DNA of 64,000 nucleotides from contig JADZCR010000006.1 in the NCBI GenBank assembly GCA_020851465.1, positions 310,001 to 374,000 of the forward strand. The letters run 5' to 3'. A program made the position numbers and the translations under genes. The notes beneath the pieces are model-generated. The model was not told the DNA's origin. It worked only from the letters and a program-made list of their open reading frames with translations, and searched no databases. The stretch is from Phycisphaeraceae bacterium. GTDB lineage: Bacteria; Planctomycetota; Phycisphaerae; Phycisphaerales; Phycisphaeraceae. Below are positions 28,274 to 37,101 of the stretch, piece by piece; within the stretch, counting starts at the first letter, position 1, and each line of letters opens with the position of its first letter.

Positions 28274-28407
28274 TCGTCGTTTTTCAAGCTGCTCGCTGCA
28301 TAACACGTCGGTCGTGCAGTCCGATGATGTCTGGAGCTAATGCGCGGTAGCTGCGGCTGTGTATCGCAGGAGACACTCTTGCCGCTGGGCATCAAATGGG
28401 AGTCGCC

Positions 28408-28785
28408 TCACAGCTCGATCATCAGCCGATCGACCGCTGGGTCGTTGGTCAGTTCCGCTCCGCTCGTTTCGCTCTGGAAGGGAGTGATGCTGGTGAACTT
28501 GACCCCAACGATGTGGCCGTGCTTTTTGTCGGGCCGGCAGTTGGTGACTTTACCGATGACGCGCAGCGGTCGCCTCTGGTGATAGAGGATCAGGACGCAC
28601 TTGGTGCCGATTGCGATTCCTTTGGCGTCCACGAACCCCATGCCGGTCCTTGAGAGGTCATACGCGCGGACGGTGCGCGTATCCGTCCCGCCGCCGACGG
28701 TCTGGAGTGTGAGCTTCACCTCCGGGGCATGTTCATCAATCGTGACGCGGATGTTTTTGCGATTATCGACGGATTGAGTGGTCAT
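28408..28785 (-). CDS. PilZ domain protein
   Basis: A 125-residue single-domain protein. The c-di-GMP-binding signature of PilZ is intact: RxxxR at residues 9-13 ('RKNIR') and DxSxxG at 43-48 ('DLSRTG'). It would bind cyclic di-GMP and transmit the signal to a partner such as a motility, pilus or polysaccharide system. The start at 28785 is preceded by GAGG; 28800 is an alternative. No diguanylate cyclase is in the window. It is convergent with rho. Confidence 0.88.
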   Translation of the reverse strand: MTTQSVDNRKNIRVTIDEHAPEVKLTLQTVGGGTDTRTVRAYDLSRTGMGFVDAKGIAIGTKCVLILYHQRRPLRVIGKVTNCRPDKKHGHIVGVKFTSITPFQSETSGAELTNDPAVDRLMIEL

Positions 28786-28969
28786 GTCAGCCTCACACAC
28801 TCAGCGCGGAATAGGCGCCACAGAATGGTTATCGACCTCTGGACAAGGGCGGTTTAGAGCCTGTCCGAATAAGGATGAAATAGCCGGTTGAGGGTCCGAT
28901 TTAACGCAGCAGCTTGCCGGTACATTCGCAACCGACGCCTGCTCGTGACCATGTGTCGTTGGGGTGGAT

Positions 28970-30208
28970 TCAGAGCAACTGCGTGATGACCGCATCAGCG
29001 ACAAACAGCCCGCGACGGGTCAGACGAATGCAGCCGTCCACCGCTTCGAGCATTCCCATGGCGATGAATTCCTGAATCTTCTGCTGACGCGATCTGTCGT
29101 CGCGCAGCCGGGTTTGGATCCACGATTCGGGTACGCCTTCGCGCAGGCGCAATCGGAGCATCAACTCCTCGCCGATCCGACGTTCAGCGGGCAACGTCTC
29201 CACATCCACCACAGGCGGTGCGGGTCGTTCGTTGAGGTACTGCCCCAGATGCGGCTTATTTTTCCAGCGGCAGCCGTCCACATGACTCGCCGCTGCGGGG
29301 CCGACGCCGAGCCAGTTTTCATTCCGCCAATAGACGAGGTTATGAGCACAGCGACGATCGGCGGTCATCCCCGCTGACTTCCTCGCCCAGTTACTCACTT
29401 CATATTGCTCGAACCCCGCACGTTCAAGACGTTCGATCACCTGAGCGAACATGTCGCTTTCGATGTCCTCGTCGATGCGTGATACCTGCCCCGTTTTGAG
29501 CCGCTGCGTCAAAGCGGTGTTGGGTTCGTAGGTCAGGCCGTAGTAACTCAGGTGGTCCGGCTCCAGAGCGAGTGCCGCATTGATATCCGCATCGAGTGTC
29601 CGGCTCGTCTGGCCGGGAATCGCAAAGATCAGGTCAAGGTTGATGTTGGTGATCCCTGCCGTGCGGAAGATTCTGACCGCCTTGGTGACGCTCGCCGGAT
29701 CGTGCCAGCGTTCCAAAGCCTTGAGCAGCGACGGGTCGAACGACTGCGCGCCGATGCTCACCCGGTTGACGCCTCCAGCCGCGAGCATGTCGGCGAGGCG
29801 GGGAGTTACGGTCTCCGGGTTGGCTTCGACGGTGAACTCCCGTGCCGCGTCAGATATTCCGAAAGAGCGGAGCGCCGCCAGTAGTCGTTGCCATAGTTCG
29901 ATACGCAGCAGCGTGGGGGTGCCGCCGCCGACGAATATCGTGGCAGGGCGCAGCTGAGCCTGTGTCGCCCGCCACTGAAGCTCCTCTATCAGCCGCTCTG
30001 TAAACGCCTCCTGCCGATCCGAACCCGGCGACTCCACCAGGGAGTAAAAATCGCAGTAGTGGCACTTGTGAAAGCAAAACGGGACGTGTAGGTAAAGCCC
30101 GTGGATGGGAGAGCCGCCCCGGTTTTCCAGCGGTTGAAGCAAGGGAGCCTGACCGCTAGACTTAGTGGTGCCGGGTAATACAACGATTTGAGTCAGAGGG
30201 ACTGGCAT
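28970..30208 (-). CDS. hemW: Radical SAM protein HemW (coproporphyrinogen oxidase-like)
   Basis: About 412 residues. The [4Fe-4S]/SAM site is 'CFHKCHYC' (C45, C49, C52; CxxxCxxC), preceded by 'GLYLHVPF', followed by 'FVGGGTPTLL' and, later, 'YYGLTYEPNTAL', all typical of HemW. HemW is a haem chaperone related to oxygen-independent coproporphyrinogen oxidase HemN; HemN has an additional cysteine (CxxxCxxCxC), absent here, where CxxC is followed by DF. The start chosen (30208) overlaps the start of the divergent FHA gene. The same frame remains open to 30313, and a downstream start is also possible. Confidence 0.9.
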   Translation of the reverse strand: MPVPLTQIVVLPGTTKSSGQAPLLQPLENRGGSPIHGLYLHVPFCFHKCHYCDFYSLVESPGSDRQEAFTERLIEELQWRATQAQLRPATIFVGGGTPTLLRIELWQRLLAALRSFGISDAAREFTVEANPETVTPRLADMLAAGGVNRVSIGAQSFDPSLLKALERWHDPASVTKAVRIFRTAGITNINLDLIFAIPGQTSRTLDADINAALALEPDHLSYYGLTYEPNTALTQRLKTGQVSRIDEDIESDMFAQVIERLERAGFEQYEVSNWARKSAGMTADRRCAHNLVYWRNENWLGVGPAAASHVDGCRWKNKPHLGQYLNERPAPPVVDVETLPAERRIGEELMLRLRLREGVPESWIQTRLRDDRSRQQKIQEFIAMGMLEAVDGCIRLTRRGLFVADAVITQLL

Positions 30209-30956
30209 GAACCTGTCGCTGGTGATGTTCAAGTCTGATGGAGCGCGCCGCGACTTCGCAATCGAGAAGGCCCGGATCGTCATCGGTCGCACTAACAACT
30301 GCGACCTCCGCATCCCGCTCTCGAGTGTTTCCCGTCAACATTGTGAGGTCCGTGTCGAGGGGGACAAAGCGATCCTCCGGGACCTCGGATCCAGCAACGG
30401 GACCTACCACAATAGCGTACGAATCCAGGAAGTGGTGCTCCGCCCCGGCGATGAAATATCCGTCGGCTCGGTGGTCTTCTTCGTGACGATCGACGGCCAG
30501 CCGGAAAATCTCCAGCCGGTGCGCTCCAGTGGCGGCGAGACGGCACCGGTCGCCCGCGAAGAAGCTCCCACGCCGTACGCCAAAGCTCCCGCTGTTGAAG
30601 AAGATGACGATCAACCCGTCGAGTTGCCGGAACTCGATGAGGAAGAAAGCACAGCCCCGTTGGCTCTTGCGGATGATGATGAGGAGGAAACACCTTCACT
30701 CGTCGCCCCCGTCCAGCCGGAACCGGTCAAAGCTGCCGCTCCGCCGGCACCAACACCAGCGCCAGCTAAACCTCAGGAAATTGAGACTCCCGCCGAAGAA
30801 GAAGAGCTGGTTCTGCCTGATTCGTTTGAGGAAGAATCGCACACCTCCTCGATTGAGCTGGATGATCCGATCGCGGCTCTACAGGCCATGGCCGACCGCG
30901 AAAGCGAAGACTCCGGGGAGATTCCGCTGCTCGAAGATGATGAGGATAAGAACTGA
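30207..30956 (+). CDS. FHA domain protein with acidic tail
   Basis: A 249-residue protein. Residues 1-95 are a forkhead-associated phosphothreonine-binding domain: 'VIGRTNNCDLRIP' (25-37), 'SVSRQHCEV' (40-48) and 'DLGSSNGTYHN' (59-69) hold the conserved Gly-Arg, Ser-Arg-His and Asn-Gly residues. The remaining 150 residues are acidic and Pro/Ala-rich and probably disordered. It should dock onto Ser/Thr-kinase-phosphorylated partners; no kinase is nearby. An AGAGGG Shine-Dalgarno lies 6 bases before the ATG. The start overlaps the divergent hemW start. Confidence 0.9.
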   Translation: MNLSLVMFKSDGARRDFAIEKARIVIGRTNNCDLRIPLSSVSRQHCEVRVEGDKAILRDLGSSNGTYHNSVRIQEVVLRPGDEISVGSVVFFVTIDGQPENLQPVRSSGGETAPVAREEAPTPYAKAPAVEEDDDQPVELPELDEEESTAPLALADDDEEETPSLVAPVQPEPVKAAAPPAPTPAPAKPQEIETPAEEEELVLPDSFEEESHTSSIELDDPIAALQAMADRESEDSGEIPLLEDDEDKN

Positions 30957-31074
30957 CCTTTTCCGCTGTGCAGCGCCGATCACATCGCAATAGTCATCGT
31001 CCCGCGAGCGGATACGCTGCGGATTGCGGAGATGCGATAAAACGAAGAACGTCGTTGCAGCAGCTTAACGCGGC

Positions 31075-31275
31075 TTACGTGGTGGGTTCCGTCGATGGCG
31101 CAGGCGCGGGAGCAGCTGCGGGTCGAGGCGTATCCGATGCGGCAGCTCCGGGGATGCGGACTTTCATCGCGCACTTGCCGCAACGCACGGTCTTACCCCG
31201 TGCCGAAGGCGGCGCGGTGAGAATCGAACGACACTTGAGATTAGGGCAGATGAGTCGAATCATTTCCGCCGGCAT
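31075..31275 (-). CDS. Small zinc-ribbon protein
   Basis: A 66-residue protein with four cysteines in zinc-ribbon spacing: C10-x4-C15 ('CPNLKC') and C32-x2-C35 ('CGKC'). The basic segment between the pairs is reminiscent of MJ0042-type zinc fingers. The C-terminus is Pro/Ala-rich. A near-perfect AGGAGG lies 6-7 bases before ATG 31275, which fixes the start and rejects the longer in-frame extension to 31362. It lies downstream of a lipoprotein gene on the same strand. The function is unknown. Confidence 0.72.
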   Translation of the reverse strand: MPAEMIRLICPNLKCRSILTAPPSARGKTVRCGKCAMKVRIPGAAASDTPRPAAAPAPAPSTEPTT

Positions 31276-31365
31276 AGTCGCCTCCTGAATCAATAGCCAC
31301 TCCAAGGCGATCATCGGCGAATCACCCAGTCGGCTTAAGCGGATCTTGCGACTTATCGGCACGTA

Positions 31366-32049
31366 TTATCGAAGCAATTTCAGGGCTTCCGCCTTTTTGA
31401 TCGTGAAAAGCCCCAGTGGCTTGGTCTCCTGTGCCACACGCTCGGTTACCATGCCCTCACCCGGCAGATAAACGGTCTCGATGGTTACGTCAGCCTTGGC
31501 GAGACGCAGGTCGAGCGTCCGATTGCAGCGCACCAGCCAGGTGTTGGGTTGCTCTGCAGCTGGTCCGATCAACTCGCGCGTGTAAACACAGCGACCCCGG
31601 TCGCGGATTCCGCCGGTCTTGAGATTGGTGACGACGACATCGCACGCATCCTCAAGCGGCTGGCCGACGCTGAGGGTTTGCGGCAACATCACCAGCGCGG
31701 GGGTGTAGCGGACATCCACGTTTTCTTCCAGGTCCTGTTCGTGCGTCACCGTCAGGTCGCCGTTTTCCGTGATTTCAAAAAAAACCACACGTGTCGCTTC
31801 GAGTTCATAACGCCAGCGTCTCAGGCCGTCGGATTTGACCGTTGCGGTCAGCACCTTGCCGGTTCGCGGTCCCTCCGTGACCTCGAAGCGCCAGGAGCCT
31901 TCGCGCATCGGCTGGAGTTCCAGCGCACTGAATGAGCGGTTCGGGTTCTTCCCCTTCGTCGGCGGATCGGTAATGCTGGTCGTCTTTTGGCAGGACGCCA
32001 GGAAGAGCACGAGGACAGTGAGCGTGATGGATTGGCGGAGGATGGTCAT
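31366..32049 (-). CDS. Putative lipoprotein of unknown function
   Basis: A 227-residue protein with a lipoprotein signal: a hydrophobic N-terminus ending in 'LFLASC' (Cys20). The mature part is probably beta-rich and does not match a family I can name. It lies between a DciA-like gene upstream (60 bp) and a small zinc-ribbon gene downstream (about 90 bp) on the same strand, a possible operon without an obvious common function. Confidence 0.75.
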   Translation of the reverse strand: MTILRQSITLTVLVLFLASCQKTTSITDPPTKGKNPNRSFSALELQPMREGSWRFEVTEGPRTGKVLTATVKSDGLRRWRYELEATRVVFFEITENGDLTVTHEQDLEENVDVRYTPALVMLPQTLSVGQPLEDACDVVVTNLKTGGIRDRGRCVYTRELIGPAAEQPNTWLVRCNRTLDLRLAKADVTIETVYLPGEGMVTERVAQETKPLGLFTIKKAEALKLLR

Positions 32050-32109
32050 GCCATACGATACGTGACGAACGGCTGCCCGTCGCGCGGGTGATCCGTCAAC
32101 GCGGAAGGT

Positions 32110-32460
32110 TCACCCCACGTGAAGTTGAACCTTTCGGAATGGCTGGCCGCGGTGCTCGGTGATGAGTCGCTGCTCCAGCCCGCCGCGAAGCAGACGGTCA
32201 AGCTCGAAAAGCCGCGGGCTAGAGTCCACCGCGACCCGGAGCACCCCACGACTGAAGCTTTCGAGTCTGGTATGTTCGAGCAATTCCGGCGGCACGAGGC
32301 GCATCCATACCTCGGTGATCGAAACGAGCTGTTTGTAAGGCTTTTCAACCTCCGCCTTGAATTGCTTTTTGAGAAACTCCATGCCGGATGCGGTTTCCGG
32401 CTTATTCCGCCATTGGCGCAGTCGTTCGAGGTGAATGTCCACGGGATTGCGCGTCGGCAT
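32110..32460 (-). CDS. DUF721/DciA-like protein
   Basis: A 116-residue protein with the DUF721 core: 'VWMRLVPPELLEHTRLES', 'RGVLRVAVDSSPRLFELD' and 'LLRGGLEQRL'. DciA proteins of this family load the replicative helicase DnaB in bacteria lacking DnaC. The length (about 100-150) and single domain agree. The start ATG at 32460 lies about 45 bases from the divergent aroK start, so the two share a promoter region. Assignment to the family is firm; the helicase-loader role is by homology. Confidence 0.82.
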   Translation of the reverse strand: MPTRNPVDIHLERLRQWRNKPETASGMEFLKKQFKAEVEKPYKQLVSITEVWMRLVPPELLEHTRLESFSRGVLRVAVDSSPRLFELDRLLRGGLEQRLITEHRGQPFRKVQLHVG

Positions 32461-32506
32461 CCGTGAATCTTAACCTCCTCGTCTAAAAGTCCCTATCATT
32501 CGCCCC

Positions 32507-33037
32507 ATGATCGGCAACATTATTCTGATCGGATATCGCGGAAGCGGGAAAACCTCCGTCGGCAGGAAACTCGCCAGCCAGCTCTGGAAGACGTTCGTTG
32601 ATGTGGATGATGCGACCTGCGCACGATTCAACAACCCCTCCATTGCTGACATCTGGCAAAAGCACGGCGAGCAGGAGTGGCGCCGCGTCGAGGTTGAGGT
32701 CACCCGCGATCTGTGTGCCAGAAAAGATCACGTCATCGGACTCGGCGGCGGCACACTCATGCAGAGCGGTGCCCGACAGGCTGTCGAAGACGCTCCACAG
32801 ACGGTGCGCATCTACCTCAAGTGTGCTCCTGAAATTCTGCATGAACGCATCCGCTCCGATAGCCGTTCATCCGCGACACGGCCTAATCTCACCAACCTCG
32901 GCGGGGGTCTGGAGGAGATCAAAGCTGTCCTTGCGGTGCGCGAGCCGGTGTACGAAGCGGTGGCGGATAAAGTGCTGGACGTCTCCCACGTGAGCGTGGA
33001 TGACGCGGTGCGTTATCTGATTTCCAAGTGTCTGTGA
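32507..33037 (+). CDS. aroK: Shikimate kinase
   Basis: A 176-residue P-loop kinase: Walker A 'GYRGSGKTSVGR' (about residues 9-20), the shikimate-binding 'VDVDD' near 32-36 and 'GLGGGTL' near 78-84, plus the lid arginines in 'ERIRSDSRSSATRP'. It phosphorylates shikimate at C3 in the aromatic amino-acid pathway. No other aro gene is in the window. It is divergent from the DciA-like gene and convergent with upp. Confidence 0.95.
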   Translation: MIGNIILIGYRGSGKTSVGRKLASQLWKTFVDVDDATCARFNNPSIADIWQKHGEQEWRRVEVEVTRDLCARKDHVIGLGGGTLMQSGARQAVEDAPQTVRIYLKCAPEILHERIRSDSRSSATRPNLTNLGGGLEEIKAVLAVREPVYEAVADKVLDVSHVSVDDAVRYLISKCL

Positions 33038-33057
33038 AGTCGTATCGAGGGTGACGT

Positions 33058-33699
33058 TTAATCACTGGTGCCGAAAAGCCGATCCCCCGCATCACCCAGT
33101 CCGGGGAGAATGTAGCCCCGCTCATCGAGTTGGCGATCCATCGCAGCGGCGAAGACCGGCACCGTCGGGTGCGCCTTGGCAAATCGGGCTGCACCCTGCG
33201 GTGAAGCCACCAGACAGAGCAGCCTCACATCCCGGCAGCCGTGGCCGTGCATGACTTTCACTGCTGAGATCGCACTGCCTCCGGTCGCCAGCATCGGGTC
33301 GATGATGAAGACCGGCCCCTTGGCGGCATCACGCGGCAGTTTCTCAAAGTAGCTCACCGGACTTAATTTCTTTTCGTCACGGAACATGCCCAGGTGTCCC
33401 ATGTGTGCCTCGGGCATGATCCGATGAAATCCCGCAGCAAGTCCCAGCCCCGCACGGAGGATCGGCACAATCGTGATCGGCAGTTGCAGCGTTTGCCCCT
33501 CGTACCGCTCCAGCGGGGTTCGGATGCGCACACGCCGTGTCGGCAGATCGCGTGTCGCTTCGACGGCGAGAAACTCTCCGATCAATGCCATCACCTCGCG
33601 GAATCGCGGCGGCTGTGTGCGCTCATCGCGCGCTTCCGTCAGCAGATGATGAATCAACGGATGATCGAGCAGATGGAATTGCGAGGATTTCTTGGCCAT
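33058..33699 (-). CDS. upp: Uracil phosphoribosyltransferase
   Basis: A 213-residue type I phosphoribosyltransferase. The PRPP-binding loop is 'IIDPMLATGGSA' (residues 132-143), the conserved 'PILRAGLGLAAGF' is at 79-91, and 'DRQLDERGYILPGLGDAGDR' near the C-terminus forms the uracil-binding segment. It converts uracil and PRPP to UMP for pyrimidine salvage. ATG 33699 gives the canonical N-terminus ('FHLLDHPLIHHLLTEARD'); the longer frame to 33783 has no conserved content. Confidence 0.96.
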   Translation of the reverse strand: MAKKSSQFHLLDHPLIHHLLTEARDERTQPPRFREVMALIGEFLAVEATRDLPTRRVRIRTPLERYEGQTLQLPITIVPILRAGLGLAAGFHRIMPEAHMGHLGMFRDEKKLSPVSYFEKLPRDAAKGPVFIIDPMLATGGSAISAVKVMHGHGCRDVRLLCLVASPQGAARFAKAHPTVPVFAAAMDRQLDERGYILPGLGDAGDRLFGTSD

Positions 33700-33935
33700 G
33701 ACTATCGCAATACGGGGTGACGGGAAGGGTCTAACAGGGCTTACGAAGACGGGCAGTGCGCATAAAAAAGGCCGGGCGAGCAAACCAGTATGGGAAAGAA
33801 AGATATCGGTTCAGTATGGGGCCACTCGCACGGCCGATGCACCAGATTTTTCGTTCTGCTTGCCGCAAGCCTCCTTTCCGACTCGTCCGTCCGTCATATT
33901 CTCCAATCGGCTAGATCGGTAGTCAAGCACAAGTT

Positions 33936-34820
33936 TCACTTTGCACGCGAACGTCCTGTCTTTCGTTCGGTTTTCTGTAAGTCTCGAAGTACGCGAAGGT
34001 TGATCACGTCCCAGAGTTCCCCGTTGGAGGCCTCCTCTTTGGGGGTTTCCAGAATCATGGGCACATTCTGGAAGGCGGGATGGTTGACAAAGCTCCGGAA
34101 CGCTTCGAGTGAAACATGACCCTTGCCGATGTGCTCGTGGCGATCGACACGGCTGCCGCGCGGCGTCTTGGAGTCGTTGATGTGGATGGCCTTCACCCGT
34201 GCGAGGCTGATGACCGCATCCAATTCGTCGAGCGTCGCCAGCGTGCCTTCCGCACTGGTCAGGTCGTAGCCCGCCTCGATCATGTGCGCGGTGTCGAGGC
34301 ACACCGCCACACGCTCAGAATCCGTGACACGATCAATGATCTGTTTGATTTCCTCAAACTTCGCACCGAGGCATGTTCCCTGGCCGGCGGTGACTTCCAG
34401 CAGCGTGACAGTGCGATAGCCCGCAAGATCGCGGTGCAGCAGGTTGAGAGCCGCGGCGACGCGCTCAATCCCTGCGTCGATTCCCTCACCCAGATGTGCG
34501 CCGGGATGTGTGACCAGATAGGGGATGGCAAGCATCTCGCATCGCTGTAACTCATCACGAAATGCCTCAACGGATTTCCGCCACGGTTCTTCACCGCTGT
34601 GCGCGAGGTTGATGAGGTAGCTGTCGTGGCTGACGACCTGATCCATCTCAGTCTCTTTTCGGTGCTGATTCCACTCCCGGATGGACTCCTCGGATAAGGG
34701 GGCAGCACGCCATTGACGCTGGTTTTTAGTGAAGACCTGAACGCAGTCCATGTCGAGCCGCTGCGCTTCGATCAAGGCATTGTGCAGGCCGCCGGCGACG
34801 GATAGGTGTGATCCAAACAT
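33936..34820 (-). CDS. nfo: Endonuclease IV (deoxyribonuclease IV)
   Basis: A 294-residue AP endonuclease with the TIM-barrel zinc-ligand motifs: 'GSHLSVAGGL' at the N-terminus, 'YLVTHPGAHLG', 'LLEVTAGQGT', 'VCLDTAHMIEAGYD', 'HINDSKTPRGSRVDRHEHIG' and 'ILETPK'. It cleaves 5' to abasic sites in base-excision repair. ATG 34820 starts at the conserved 'MFGSHLS'; the upstream in-frame extension to 34883 is discounted. The gene may be co-transcribed with the membrane protein gene upstream. Confidence 0.96.
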   Translation of the reverse strand: MFGSHLSVAGGLHNALIEAQRLDMDCVQVFTKNQRQWRAAPLSEESIREWNQHRKETEMDQVVSHDSYLINLAHSGEEPWRKSVEAFRDELQRCEMLAIPYLVTHPGAHLGEGIDAGIERVAAALNLLHRDLAGYRTVTLLEVTAGQGTCLGAKFEEIKQIIDRVTDSERVAVCLDTAHMIEAGYDLTSAEGTLATLDELDAVISLARVKAIHINDSKTPRGSRVDRHEHIGKGHVSLEAFRSFVNHPAFQNVPMILETPKEEASNGELWDVINLRVLRDLQKTERKTGRSRAK

Positions 34821-34929
34821 GGGGCGGATGATAGACGGCTCAACCCATCGCCGCCACGCCCTCATTACGACGCGATTCAGCACGTCATCACAACAGGCTC
34901 TCCGTCATGCGGTGCAGCGATGCGTCCGT

Positions 34930-37101
34930 TCAGGGCAGGGCATACAAGCCGAATTGCGGCAGTTGTGCAGGATCGGTCGGCTGGATCAGACGGCAACGCT
35001 CAAGAATCGGAGCCAGCGTGCGCGGGGTGACGTCACGATCAAACCCATACGTCGTGTGCAGCCGATGAAGCTCGCCCCAGTGAACCCAGATATGCGTGAT
35101 GCCTTGCGCTGCGAGCATGGCGATGACTCGATCCGGATCATTCGGCGCAGCTCTGATCAGGTCGCCCAGCTCGTCGTGATCGAACGCGCTGTGATAAACA
35201 ACTTCACGATTGATGTAGAGCAGCCGGGAGACGTCAGCGATCAGATAAACCTTGCTTCCTCTGGGCAGCGTGTTGATGAGGTGGTCGCCCGCCGCGAAGC
35301 GTTCGTCGTCGATCTTGTCGCGCTCGCTGGCTGGACGGAGCGAGTCGGAAATATCCGCCAGCCGCACGCGAACCCCGTCGGGCAGCGACAGCGTCTGAGT
35401 AAAGAGGATCGTAACGCTCAGCACCGCCAGTGACAGCGGCAGACCTGCGCCGATGACACCTGCTGCCGCGCGTGTTGATCGACGGTTGGATCGTGCCATC
35501 AAGCCCGTCAGTAATCCCGCCAACACGCAGCCGGGAATGAGAGAGGGAATGAGGAAACGGCTTTGCAGGTGTGTGCCGGTCATCCAGAAGCCGATCTGAA
35601 TGAATAGCGTCGCGCCCAGACCGATGACGAGTCGCCGCGTGTTGAATCCGGCAAGACCGACGATCGCGCCGGCTGCGGCGACGATCCACAGCAGCGGCAC
35701 ACCGCCTTGCGTATGGAAACTGGCGACATTGCGATAGTCCGGGCCTTGATGCGATGTGCGGGTTTCGGTTCCACCGACCGTGCCGTATCCCGCGTTGAAC
35801 AGCCAGTGTCGTGACCATTCCGTCAATCGTGAGGGCAATTCTTCCGCAGGCTTTGTGTCCGAAGCGGCGAAGGAATGGCCGGAGGTCCAGCGCCGTGCTT
35901 CCTCGTCATTCCAGTGCCCCTTGCCCATGATGCCGGCGGCGAAGGGAAACACCGGATTCCCTGTCCAGCAGCCATTTCTGGCAAAGTAGGGCGCGAGCGT
36001 GAGCAACCCCGCCAGTGCAGCAAGCGCCGCCGGCTTCCATGCGATTCGTCGGTCGTGCGATTCGCTTTTGTCACGAGGCGAGACATTTATCAGCAGGAGC
36101 AGTCCCACCGGTACGGCGATCATGGGGCCTGCGGTGAGCTTGGCGAGCGTGGCGCAGCCGACGAGAAACCCCGCGACCACTGGGCGGCCGGTGACGCGGC
36201 TGCCGCCGCTGACCGCCAGGAGAAACGCGACACTGCCCAGCGCGAGCATCGCCATTTCGTTGTAGGCCATCGATCCGGTGATGAGCACCCACGGCAGCGA
36301 GAGAAAGGTGACAGCGGTGACGACGCCGGCAAATGATCCGACAAAGCTCGCTGTGATACAGCCGATCGCGCAGGCCGCGAGCATCACCAGCGAAGCGTGA
36401 AAAAGTTGAGCGGTGTAAATGCCCTCATACATCGAGCCGTGCAGCGCGCCGATGAGCATGTAGCCCGACTCCATCAGCGAGGGGAGGTAGCTGTACACGT
36501 TGTGATGCAGACCTCGCATGGCTCCCAATGCGAGCCATTCGCGCGGCAATTCCAGGTGGTAGCTCAGCACGTCGTAGCCGAAGGCTTCGATTGACCAGAG
36601 CGTGCTGGGCGGACAGGTCGCAGCAATCAGAAGCGCACCCAGCGGGATGCCCGCCAGTGCCGCCGGCCAGGGAATATTCGGCAGAACGATTTCTTTCCAG
36701 AGATGCCGCTGACTGGGGTCCGCAGATTGCCAGATCAGCAACAAGCCGCCGACACCCAAGATCGCCCACGCGCCCGTCGCATTGAGCAAGCCGCATAGCG
36801 CCGCGGTCCAGCTCAGCAGGAGCAGCACGCCCAGCCCCGCACCGAGCTGTGCGATCAGGGGGAAACGCACGTCGCGCAGGAGGAATCGTCGTATCGGCCA
36901 GCCGTAGCCCGCCATCGCTACCCACAGGCCGATGATCCACGGCAGCGTCGTCAGCAGCAGGTGCAGCGTCCCCAGAAACGCCCCGGTGCTGTACGGCGCG
37001 AGCGATCCCTGATGGGTGAACCACATGGACACCAACAGCAGCGCTGTGCCGATCGCGGCCACGAGCAGCGGGCGACGCGATGGTTGGGGTGTCGCGTTCA
37101 A
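34930..37101 (-). CDS. Polytopic membrane protein, GT-C glycosyltransferase-like
   Basis: A 723-residue protein with about 12-14 hydrophobic helices in the first 570 residues and a soluble C-terminal domain. The layout, and a loop with 'FGYDVLSYHLELPREWLALG' near residues 173-192, resemble ArnT/PMT-type GT-C glycosyltransferases and related planctomycete membrane proteins; the C-terminal part ('YLIADVSRLLYINREVVYHS') is like the tail of such proteins. The substrate is unknown. The start ATG overlaps the 3' end of hemA by four bases, so it follows hemA in one transcript. Confidence 0.72.
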   Translation of the reverse strand: MNATPQPSRRPLLVAAIGTALLLVSMWFTHQGSLAPYSTGAFLGTLHLLLTTLPWIIGLWVAMAGYGWPIRRFLLRDVRFPLIAQLGAGLGVLLLLSWTAALCGLLNATGAWAILGVGGLLLIWQSADPSQRHLWKEIVLPNIPWPAALAGIPLGALLIAATCPPSTLWSIEAFGYDVLSYHLELPREWLALGAMRGLHHNVYSYLPSLMESGYMLIGALHGSMYEGIYTAQLFHASLVMLAACAIGCITASFVGSFAGVVTAVTFLSLPWVLITGSMAYNEMAMLALGSVAFLLAVSGGSRVTGRPVVAGFLVGCATLAKLTAGPMIAVPVGLLLLINVSPRDKSESHDRRIAWKPAALAALAGLLTLAPYFARNGCWTGNPVFPFAAGIMGKGHWNDEEARRWTSGHSFAASDTKPAEELPSRLTEWSRHWLFNAGYGTVGGTETRTSHQGPDYRNVASFHTQGGVPLLWIVAAAGAIVGLAGFNTRRLVIGLGATLFIQIGFWMTGTHLQSRFLIPSLIPGCVLAGLLTGLMARSNRRSTRAAAGVIGAGLPLSLAVLSVTILFTQTLSLPDGVRVRLADISDSLRPASERDKIDDERFAAGDHLINTLPRGSKVYLIADVSRLLYINREVVYHSAFDHDELGDLIRAAPNDPDRVIAMLAAQGITHIWVHWGELHRLHTTYGFDRDVTPRTLAPILERCRLIQPTDPAQLPQFGLYALP

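Noticed and set aside
34821..34883. N-terminal extension of endonuclease IV
   Set aside because: Conserved protein begins at 34820; upstream codons have no conserved match.
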